From NCBI GenBank assembly GCA_002307725.1, contig DBUB01000002.1, positions 78,925 through 142,924 on the forward strand: a DNA stretch of 64,000 nt, given 5' to 3'. The notes under the pieces were generated by a model. It saw only the letters and a list, made by a program, of their open reading frames with translations, was not told the origin of the DNA and did no database searches. Within the stretch, counting starts at the first letter, position 1. Each line of letters starts with the position of its first letter. Both the position numbers and the translations under genes were made by a program. Shown piece by piece: positions 57,417-64,000 of this stretch. This stretch comes from Alphaproteobacteria bacterium UBA1301 (GTDB lineage Bacteria; Pseudomonadota; Alphaproteobacteria; Micropepsales; Micropepsaceae).

Positions 57417-57444
57417 TTGCTTTTGGCGGTCTTATTCGTATAAG
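57417..57444 (+). promoter_or_regulatory. Candidate promoter of rpmI-rplT
   Basis: TTGCTT (57417-57422), a 16-base spacer and TATAAG (57439-57444) lie about 90 bases before rpmI. The remaining part of the 400-bp gap 57134-57534 shows no gene. Confidence 0.5.
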
Positions 57445-57534
57445 ACGCCCCCCTCTTTAGAGCGGCCCGGCGAAAAGGGCATGCCGTGGCGGCTCATAAA
57501 GGCAACCGGGACTTCGCGTCCCCAGGAGACCGAA

Positions 57535-57741
57535 ATGCCCAAAATGAAGACCAAGTCCGGCGCTAAGAAGCGCTTCAAACTCACGGCCAGCGGTAAGGTC
57601 AAGACCGGCCAGGCCGGCAAGCGCCACCGTTTGATCTCAAACACACCCGAGCGTACCCGCACACTGCGTGGGACGTCGGTGCTGTCGTCATCTGAAACCC
57701 AGCGCGTCAAGCGCTGGATGCCGTATGGCGGGGGAGTTTAA
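57535..57741 (+). CDS. rpmI: 50S ribosomal protein L35
   Basis: A 68-residue L35 with the family start MPKMKTKSGAKKRFKLTASGKV and then RHRLISN. AGGAGA lies seven bases before the ATG at 57535. Longer upstream frame is not coding. It is three bases before rplT. infC, often the first gene of this operon, is not present here. Confidence 0.97.
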   Translation: MPKMKTKSGAKKRFKLTASGKVKTGQAGKRHRLISNTPERTRTLRGTSVLSSSETQRVKRWMPYGGGV

Positions 57742-57744
57742 TCC

Positions 57745-58092
57745 ATGTCCCGAGCCCCTCGCGCCGTACCCTCTCGTCTTCGCCGTAAGCGCGTCTTAAA
57801 GGCCGCCAAAGGCTTTTATGGACGCCGCAAGAACACCATCACGGTCGCCAACGCTGCCGTCGATCGTTCGTTGCAGCACAACTACATCGGCCGCAAGCTG
57901 AAGAAGCGGAATTTCCGTGCTCTTTGGATCCAGCGCATCAACGCCGCGGTCCGTGAGCACGGCCTGACGTACAGCCGATTTATCGCCTTGCTCGCCAAGG
58001 CGGAAATCGACGTGGACCGCAAGGTTCTGGCCGAACTCGCCGTGTCCGAGCCCGCCGTGTTCAAAGCTCTGGTGGACCAGGCCAAGGCCTGA
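57745..58092 (+). CDS. rplT: 50S ribosomal protein L20
   Basis: A 115-residue L20, an early 50S assembly protein that can also repress its own operon. Signatures are RKRVLKAAKGFYGRRKNTI, YIGRKLKKRNFRALWIQRINAA and VREHGLTYSRFIALL. Normal length. Confidence 0.98.
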   Translation: MSRAPRAVPSRLRRKRVLKAAKGFYGRRKNTITVANAAVDRSLQHNYIGRKLKKRNFRALWIQRINAAVREHGLTYSRFIALLAKAEIDVDRKVLAELAVSEPAVFKALVDQAKA

Positions 58093-58117
58093 TTTTTTCG
58101 ACCTCACCAATCCAAGA

Positions 58118-58152
58118 ACCCGGCACGGCTGTTCGGCTTTGTCGGGTTTTTA
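58118..58152 (+). terminator. Terminator or attenuator between rplT and pheS
   Basis: ACCCGGCA ... TGTCGGGT (one G-U pair) with a 14-base loop containing CGGCTGTTCGG, then TTTTTATTT. It lies 25 bases after rplT and 67 before pheS. Confidence 0.7.
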
Positions 58153-58218
58153 TTTGGCGAAAAAGCGTTATTGGCAACGCGCCAGCGGCGTGGTCAAACG
58201 GATTCGAAGAGGCAAGTC

Positions 58219-59295
58219 ATGACCGACATCTCCACCCTCGAAAGTCTCCATCTGGCAAATATCGCCGCCGCCACCGATGAAGCGGCGCTGGAAGTGGTGC
58301 GCGTCGCCACCCTTGGCAAGAAGGGCACCATTTCCAATCTATTGAAATCGCTCGGCGCCATGAGCCCGGAGGAAAAGAAGGTCAACGGCCCCGCTTTCAA
58401 CGGCCTGCGCGACCGCGTCCAGAAGGCGATCGCCGCACGCAAAGGCGAACTCGAAGAAGCAGCGCTTAATACGCGCCTCGCCTCCGAGTGCGTCGACATC
58501 ACGCTGCCGGTGCGTCCCGAGCCGCAAGGCACCGTGCATCCGGTCAGCCAGGTGTTCGACGAAGTGGTGGCAATCTTCGCCGATCTTGGTTTTTCCGTCG
58601 CGGAAGGCCCCGACGTCGAATTCGACGACTACAATTTCACCAAGCTGAACACCCCGCCCGATCATCCGGCGCGCCAGATGCAGGACACTTTCTATATGGC
58701 GCCGCAAACCGACGGCAGCCGTCATGTCCTCAGAACCCAGACCTCGGCGGTGCAGGTGCGCACGATGCTGGTGCAGAAGCCACCGATCCGCATCATCTCA
58801 CCCGGCCGCACTTACCGGCGCGACTCCGACGCCACCCATTCGCCGATGTTCCATCAGATCGAAGGACTGGTGGTGGACGAGGTCACCCATCTCGGCCATC
58901 TCAAATGGACGCTGGAGGAATTCCTCAAGGCGTTCTTCGAGATCGATCACGCCGAGCTGCGGGCGCGGCCGAGCTATTTTCCCTTCACCGAACCGTCGCT
59001 CGAATGGGATGTGCGTTGCGATCGCTCCGGCGGCCATATCAAATTCGGCACCGGTAACGACTGGCTGGAAATTTTCGGTTCCGGCATGGTCAATCCGCAC
59101 GTGCTGGAGAATTGCGGCATCGATTCCAAAAAATTCCAGGGCTATGCCTTCGGCGGCGGCATCGACCGGCTCGCCATGCTGAAATACGGCATTCCCGACA
59201 TCCGCTCGTTCTTCGAATCGGATTTGCGCTGGCTAAAAGCTTACGGCTTTACCGCGTTCGATATCCCCACCCTTGATGGAGGGCTTTCCCGATGA
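58219..59295 (+). CDS. pheS: Phenylalanyl-tRNA synthetase alpha subunit
   Basis: A 358-residue alpha subunit carrying the class II catalytic core. Motif 2 is seen in RTQTSAVQVRTMLVQKPPIRIISPGRTYRRDSDATHSPMFHQIEGLVVD, and motif 3 in GYAFGGGIDRLAMLKYGIPDIR. The N-terminal coil binds tRNA. The ATG at 58219 (MTDISTLESL) has GAGG upstream; the frame from 58171 has no similarity. Overlaps pheT by four bases (ATGA). Confidence 0.98.
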   Translation: MTDISTLESLHLANIAAATDEAALEVVRVATLGKKGTISNLLKSLGAMSPEEKKVNGPAFNGLRDRVQKAIAARKGELEEAALNTRLASECVDITLPVRPEPQGTVHPVSQVFDEVVAIFADLGFSVAEGPDVEFDDYNFTKLNTPPDHPARQMQDTFYMAPQTDGSRHVLRTQTSAVQVRTMLVQKPPIRIISPGRTYRRDSDATHSPMFHQIEGLVVDEVTHLGHLKWTLEEFLKAFFEIDHAELRARPSYFPFTEPSLEWDVRCDRSGGHIKFGTGNDWLEIFGSGMVNPHVLENCGIDSKKFQGYAFGGGIDRLAMLKYGIPDIRSFFESDLRWLKAYGFTAFDIPTLDGGLSR

Positions 59296-61676
59296 AATTC
59301 CCGCTCTCCTGGCTCAAGGATCATCTCGAAACCGATGCCGACGCGCAAACCATCGCCGCCAAGCTGACGGCGATCGGGCTTGAAGTCGAAACCGTCGAAG
59401 ATGCCGGCGTGCGGGTTAAAGACTTTGTTGTCGCGTACGTCATCTCGGCCGACAAACATCCCAATGCCGACCGCTTGCATCTTTGTTCGGTCGATGCCGG
59501 CGGCAAGGAACCGGTGCAGGTCGTCTGCGGCGCACCGAATGCGCGCGCCGGCATCAAAGTCGTGTTCGCCAAACCCGGCACAGTGATCCCGGTGTCCGGC
59601 GAAGCCTTAAAGGTCGGCACCATTCGCGGTGTCGAATCCCGGGGAATGATGTGCTCGGGCCGCGAACTGCTGATTTCCGACGATCACGACGGCATCATCG
59701 AGCTTGCCGCAGACGCCGTGGTGGGGGCGCCCGCCGCAACTGCGCTTGGTCTCACCGATCCGGTGATCGATATTTCCATCACCCCCAATCGCGGCGATTG
59801 CACCAGCGTTTGGGGCGTGGCACGTGATTTGGCAGCGGCGGGCTTAGGCAAACTGAAGACGCCCAAGGTCGAAAAAGTCGACGGCAAATTCCCTTCGCCG
59901 AAAACCATCAGCCTTCATTTCAACAGCAAGTCGGCGTGTCCGCTATTCGCCGGGCGCGTGATAAGAAACGTCAAGAACGGTCCGTCGCCCGCTTGGGCGC
60001 AGGAGCGTTTGAAAGCCATCGGCCTACGCCCGATCAATGCTCTGGTCGACGTCACCAATCTGATCAGTCATGATCGCGGCCGCCCGCTGCACGTTTTCGA
60101 TGCCGACAAGCTGAACGGCAATGTCCAGGCGCGGTTCGCGCAGGACGGCGAGAAACTGCTCGCCCTCGACGGCAAGACCTACACGCTCGATGGTGAAATG
60201 TGTGTCATCGCCGACGACACGGCTGCGCAGTCGATTGCCGGCGTGATGGGCGGCGAAGATACCGGCTCGACCGAAACCACCACCAATGTGTTCGTGGAAT
60301 CGGCTTGGTTCGAGCCGGTCAGCGTCGCCGCGACCGGGCGCAAGCTGCAGATCACCTCGGACGCGCGTTATCGTTTCGAACGCGGCGTCGATCCCGAATT
60401 CGTCGTGCCCGGGTTGGAACTCGCCACCAAACTGATCCTGGAGTGGTGCGGCGGCGAACCGTCCGACATCGTGGTGGTGGGTGAGGTTCCGGCCTGGAAG
60501 CGCGAGATCGCCTTTCCCGCCGGTACGGTCGAACGCATCGGCGGGCTCAAGGTTGAGAAAGAGCGTATCGTCGAAATTCTCAACCATCTTGGTTTCGGCG
60601 TGAGCGAGGCCGGTGACGCGTTGAAAGTTGTGCCGCCATCCTGGCGCAGCGACATCGACGGCGCCGCCGATCTGGTCGAGGAAGTGGTGCGCATTTACGG
60701 CCTCGAGCATGTGCCGAGCGTGCCGATGGAGCGCCCGCATGCGATTGCGCGGCCGGTACTGACGTCTTCGCAAAAGCGTCGCCGGTTAATCCGCCGGGCA
60801 TTGGCGAGCCGCGGCTTCAACGAAGCCGTGACGTATTCTTTCATTCCGCGCGCCCACGCGAGCCTGTTCGGCGGCGGCGATGATGTGCGCCAGCTCGAAA
60901 ACCCGATTGCAGCCGAGATGGATGCCTTGCGCCCTTCGCCTTTGCCTTCGCTGCTTGCGGCCGCCGCTCGCAATCAGGCCCGCGGCTTCACCGACCTGCA
61001 ATTGTTCGAGATCGGCGCCGCTTTCCAGTCCGGCGTGCCGGGCGGCCAGCAAACTATTGCTGCCGGTATCCGCGTCGGATCGGGCGTCAGAAGTTGGACC
61101 AAAGCGGCGCATCCTGCCGATGCCTTCGATGTGAAAGCCGATGTTCTCGCGAGCCTCGAAGTGGCAATGGGTTCACCCATGATGGCACCGATCAAGGCCA
61201 CGGCGCCCGCTTGGTATCATCCTGGCCGCTCCGGCACCCTGGCGCTCGGCCCCAAGGTGCTGGCGGTGTTCGGCGAGTTGCACCCGAAAATTGTCGCCGC
61301 GTTCGATCTTACCGGCCCGGTTGCCGCCTTCGAGCTAATCCTGGATGCGATCCCGGAGTCGAAGACCAAAAAAACCAGCTTCTCGCCCTCGCCCTATCAG
61401 GCGGTAGAGCGCGACTTCGCCTTTGTCGTGAACTCTAGCGTTTCCGCCGATGATGTCGTCAAAGCTGCCAAAACCGCCGAGCGCGCTCTGATCGAGTCCG
61501 TCGCGGTGTTCGATGTCTACGAAGGTAAAGGAGTTCCGGAAGGCAGAAAATCGCTCGCCATCACGGTGCGCCTGCAGCCCAAGGACAAAACCCTCACCGA
61601 CGCCGAAATCGAATCGGTCGGCCAGAAGATCGTGGCGTCCGTGGCCAAAGCCACCGGTGGAACGCTGAGAAGTTGA
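59292..61676 (+). CDS. pheT: Phenylalanyl-tRNA synthetase beta subunit
   Basis: A 794-residue beta subunit. It has the N-terminal tRNA-binding EMAP-like domain (VVAYVISADKHPNADRLHLCSVDAG), the B3/B4 editing domain (GLRPINALVDVTNLISHDRGRPLHVFDADKL), the B5 DNA-binding-like domain, a catalytic-like core without activity, and the C-terminal ferredoxin-fold anticodon domain ending TGGTLRS. Translationally coupled to pheS. Confidence 0.98.
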   Translation: MKFPLSWLKDHLETDADAQTIAAKLTAIGLEVETVEDAGVRVKDFVVAYVISADKHPNADRLHLCSVDAGGKEPVQVVCGAPNARAGIKVVFAKPGTVIPVSGEALKVGTIRGVESRGMMCSGRELLISDDHDGIIELAADAVVGAPAATALGLTDPVIDISITPNRGDCTSVWGVARDLAAAGLGKLKTPKVEKVDGKFPSPKTISLHFNSKSACPLFAGRVIRNVKNGPSPAWAQERLKAIGLRPINALVDVTNLISHDRGRPLHVFDADKLNGNVQARFAQDGEKLLALDGKTYTLDGEMCVIADDTAAQSIAGVMGGEDTGSTETTTNVFVESAWFEPVSVAATGRKLQITSDARYRFERGVDPEFVVPGLELATKLILEWCGGEPSDIVVVGEVPAWKREIAFPAGTVERIGGLKVEKERIVEILNHLGFGVSEAGDALKVVPPSWRSDIDGAADLVEEVVRIYGLEHVPSVPMERPHAIARPVLTSSQKRRRLIRRALASRGFNEAVTYSFIPRAHASLFGGGDDVRQLENPIAAEMDALRPSPLPSLLAAAARNQARGFTDLQLFEIGAAFQSGVPGGQQTIAAGIRVGSGVRSWTKAAHPADAFDVKADVLASLEVAMGSPMMAPIKATAPAWYHPGRSGTLALGPKVLAVFGELHPKIVAAFDLTGPVAAFELILDAIPESKTKKTSFSPSPYQAVERDFAFVVNSSVSADDVVKAAKTAERALIESVAVFDVYEGKGVPEGRKSLAITVRLQPKDKTLTDAEIESVGQKIVASVAKATGGTLRS

Positions 61677-61685
61677 CGGGCGGAC

Positions 61686-62645
61686 CTATCGCGTCGGTTC
61701 GGCAATCCAGAACGTCATGATGTCGGGCGAGCCGATGAAGCACTCGCTGGTCAGCCGGTTGGCGCGGATCATTCCCAGCAGCGCTTCGGCTTGTGCTTTG
61801 TAGGGGCCGAGTTCGACCAGCGTGGTCGCATCGTCCACGATGTTCCAACTATTTTTTAAACGCACCAGATGCGCCGTGGTGGGATGGAACTTGAGGCAAA
61901 AGACCCCGCCCATGGGGTCACTGCTGAAACCTTTTGCAGAGCGCCAATAGGGCTTCCACGGCCCGCCCGATTTGCATTGCCGGTCAAAACGATAGTGGTG
62001 AAATGCCGCTTCGGCGAGCATCGCCGCCTTATTGTCCTTGCCGGTGGCGATCAGCACCTTGCCGTTCGCCTTCACCACCCAGGAACCGCCTTGGTTGACG
62101 GCGCGGGCGGCACGCGTGTCGAACATCGTACAGTCCTCGTGCGGCGGGGGTTCTGCACCCGACCGCGCGCCGCCGCCCCAGCCGGTGGAGAGGCCGGGCT
62201 GGGTCTGCCACACCGGTGCGATCGGCCCGACCCAGGTCGTCGGTTTCAAGGTGCCAACCACGCCATAATCATGCCGCTCGGAGTTGTCGTCGAGCTTGGT
62301 CAACATCTCAAAAAGGAGTTGCCCTTTTTCGCCTTTGTGGAAGGTGATCTGGTGATGGGCAAAGCCGAAATGGAAGGTCGCAACGATCACCGCGACGTGA
62401 TCGGACTTGGGACCGGCATAATAGACGTCGCCCTGCACCAGGCCCCAATCGCATTCCATTGGATGGCAATCACCATAGGCGCGCACGTCAACGCGATTGC
62501 CGCCGTTGGGACTGATGGCGACATGCATCAGACCGGCGGCTTGGGGATTGGGATTGTTCCAATTGCCGATGAAGTCACTCGCTTCGGACCAAGCGGGCGC
62601 CGTCACAAGTGCCAAAGCGAACAAAATTGTTGCAAACGTCTTCAC
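61686..62645 (-). CDS. Secreted protein of unknown function
   Basis: A 319-residue protein with a signal peptide (KTFATILFALALVTAPAWS). The mature N-terminal half has FIGNWNNPNPQAAGLMHVAI and VRAYGDCHPMECDWG, a motif common to secreted proteins of soil bacteria with no assigned role. The C-terminal half (MFDTRAARAVNQGGSWVVKANGK ... FHHYRFDRQCKSGGP ... AEALLGMIRANRLTSECFIG) looks like a separate domain with a possible disulfide. It converges with pheT. Confidence 0.75.
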   Translation of the reverse strand: MKTFATILFALALVTAPAWSEASDFIGNWNNPNPQAAGLMHVAISPNGGNRVDVRAYGDCHPMECDWGLVQGDVYYAGPKSDHVAVIVATFHFGFAHHQITFHKGEKGQLLFEMLTKLDDNSERHDYGVVGTLKPTTWVGPIAPVWQTQPGLSTGWGGGARSGAEPPPHEDCTMFDTRAARAVNQGGSWVVKANGKVLIATGKDNKAAMLAEAAFHHYRFDRQCKSGGPWKPYWRSAKGFSSDPMGGVFCLKFHPTTAHLVRLKNSWNIVDDATTLVELGPYKAQAEALLGMIRANRLTSECFIGSPDIMTFWIAEPTR

Positions 62646-62657
62646 GTCTTGAGGCCG

Positions 62658-62825
62658 CTATTTGGAGAGCCAAGTAACCATCTTCGGCTCGGGCTCATCG
62701 ATCAGGCCGCCGAGAAAACCGCTATCCTGGCGTGCAGGGCCGGCCCAGGCGTCACCAATGCCGACATGGGGCGCGCCCACCGCAGGGCCAAGTACCATCA
62801 AGCCAGCCAACGGGTCGCATTTCAT
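62658..62825 (-). CDS. Possible 55-residue protein
   Basis: A short frame MKCDPLAGLMVLGPAVGAP ... PKMVTWLSK with a strong ribosome binding site (GGAGGG seven bases before the ATG at 62825). It lies 12 bases upstream of the secreted-protein gene on the same strand. Gly-rich, with a single Cys and no signal peptide cleavage site. No family recognised. Confidence 0.4.
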   Translation of the reverse strand: MKCDPLAGLMVLGPAVGAPHVGIGDAWAGPARQDSGFLGGLIDEPEPKMVTWLSK

Positions 62826-62957
62826 GGCGGATCCCTCCATTTGCCTGGGGATTAAGCCTACCTTTTCCTGCGGCCGGGGGACAGGGTGGACGCGGGCCCG
62901 TTCCCGCCGCTATATGCCGCCCCTGGCCGGGCGATCGGCCGATCTCACAGAGCCCAA

Positions 62958-64000
62958 ATGACCGATCTCTCGCACATCCGCAATTTCTCCATCGTGGCCC
63001 ATATCGACCACGGCAAGTCGACGCTCGCCGACCGGCTGATTCAATTCACCGGTGGACTCACCACCCGTGAGATGAAGGAACAGGTGCTCGACTCGATGGA
63101 GATCGAGCGTGAGCGCGGCATCACCATCAAAGCCCAGACCGTCCGCCTGGACTACAAGGCCCACGACGGGGTGACCTACACCTTGAATCTGATGGACACG
63201 CCCGGCCACGTTGACTTCGCCTATGAAGTCAGCCGCTGCCTCGCCGCGTGCGAAGGCGCGCTCTTGGTGGTGGACGCCTCCCAGGGGGTGGAAGCCCAGA
63301 CGCTGGCCAATGTCTATCAGGCGATTGACGCCGGGCTCGAGATCGTGCCGGTGCTTAACAAGATCGATTTACCCGCCGCTGAACCGGAGCGGATCAAGCA
63401 GCAAATCGAGGACGTGATCGGCATCGATGCTTCCGACGCCATCGCGATTTCCGCCAAGACCGGCCTCAACATTGAGGCAGTGCTGGAAGGTATCGTCACC
63501 CGTCTGCCGCCGCCCAAGGGCGATGCCAAAGCTCCGCTCAAGGCGCTGTTGATCGATTCCTGGTACGACGCCTATCTCGGCGTTATCGTCCTGGTGCGGA
63601 TCATCGACGGTGAACTGAAAAAGGGCCACAAGATCCGCATGATGGCCTCTGGCGCCTCCTATCAAGTCGAACGCGTCGGCTATTTCACCCCCAAACAGGT
63701 GTTGGTCGATAGCCTTGGTCCCGGCGAAGTCGGCTTCATCACCGCCCAGATCAAGGAAGTCGCCGAAACTCATGTCGGCGACACCATCACCGACGACCGC
63801 AAACCCGCCGACGAGGCCCTGCCAGGCTTCAAAGCAGCGCAGCAAGTGGTGTTCTGCGGTCTCTTCCCGGTCGATGCGGCCCAGTTCGAGGATTTGCGCA
63901 ATGCCTTGGCGCGGCTGCATCTCAACGACGCCAGCTTCACTTATGAAATGGAGACCAGCGCGGCGCTCGGCTTCGGCTTCCGCTGCGGCTTCCTCGGCCT
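62958..64000 (+). CDS. lepA: Elongation factor 4 (LepA), 3' end beyond the window
   Basis: The first 347 codons of LepA, the back-translocating ribosomal GTPase. G1 is FSIVAHIDHGKSTLADRL, G2 ERERGITIKAQTVRL, G3 LMDTPGHVDFAYEVSR, G4 PVLNKIDLPAAEP, and G5 SAKTGLN. Domain II follows (IRMMASGASYQVERVGYFTPKQ). The frame is open at the right edge (GFGFRCGFLGL). About 250 residues are missing because of the window edge, not truncation of the gene. Confidence 0.97.
   Translation, partial: MTDLSHIRNFSIVAHIDHGKSTLADRLIQFTGGLTTREMKEQVLDSMEIERERGITIKAQTVRLDYKAHDGVTYTLNLMDTPGHVDFAYEVSRCLAACEGALLVVDASQGVEAQTLANVYQAIDAGLEIVPVLNKIDLPAAEPERIKQQIEDVIGIDASDAIAISAKTGLNIEAVLEGIVTRLPPPKGDAKAPLKALLIDSWYDAYLGVIVLVRIIDGELKKGHKIRMMASGASYQVERVGYFTPKQVLVDSLGPGEVGFITAQIKEVAETHVGDTITDDRKPADEALPGFKAAQQVVFCGLFPVDAAQFEDLRNALARLHLNDASFTYEMETSAALGFGFRCGFLG

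Overview
The window looks like a chromosomal stretch of a GC-rich alphaproteobacterium. The evidence is a RegB/RegA (ActS/ActR) redox two-component pair, MmcB, an NDUFS6-like zf-CHCC protein, hslVU, and the classical block rimP-nusA-ylxR-infB-rbfA-truB-rpsO-pnp. A free-living, plant-polymer-using soil bacterium is a reasonable inference (GH51 arabinofuranosidase with a LacI regulator, TonB receptor, guanidine-related gene); the genus cannot be read from the sequence.

Layout. 0-1.3 kb: a UAAP1 (DUF1989) gene runs off the left edge and is preceded by a textbook two-hairpin guanidine-II (mini-ykkC) riboswitch; then a decayed small gene and tspO. 1.8-5.1 kb: dnaK-dnaJ behind a heat-shock-type promoter. 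5.3-14.6 kb: chagasin-like inhibitor, ATP-PEP carboxykinase, moeB followed by the decayed tail of a paralogue of the next gene, a 499-residue unknown protein, GNAT, polA overlapping a tiny zf-CHCC gene, pduO and a small membrane protein. 14.7-18.6 kb: a more AT-rich accessory segment with a cupin, an unknown 126-aa protein, an HslV/proteasome-like Ntn-hydrolase protein of unknown family, an IS110-type transposase remnant and a HicAB module. A 44-bp direct repeat of the cupin 5' end brackets most of it. 18.6-28.4 kb: the translation/RNA operon, all on the minus strand. 28.5-38.8 kb: trmB, metK, hslUV, an Ntn-hydrolase, hisB, mmcB, regA/regB, folD, DUF167 and YggT. 39.0-45.2 kb: remnant of a radical-SAM peptide maturase, then a YfiR-like/TonB receptor/hybrid histidine kinase operon and tRNA-Ala. 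45.4-51.5 kb: a FliL-like secreted protein, an Lnt-like nitrilase, znuCB, a CHASE2-cyclase with a degenerate catalytic site and tRNA-Arg. 51.6-56.6 kb: GH51 enzyme, LacI regulator, a possible small RNA, fRMsr and a GT-C-like membrane protein. 56.7-64.0 kb: mscL, rpmI-rplT, pheST, a secreted protein, and lepA running off the right edge.

The most unusual item is the gene at 15822-17261. If translation starts at a GTG that overlaps the stop of a short upstream ORF, Met removal would expose a threonine with Asp and Lys spaced almost exactly as in HslV (Thr1/Asp17/Lys33), fused to about 280 residues I do not recognise. Other items worth checking are the guanidine-II riboswitch, the HslU Walker A Thr-to-Ala change, the inactive-looking cyclase, the missing start codon of rimP and the radical-SAM maturase remnant.
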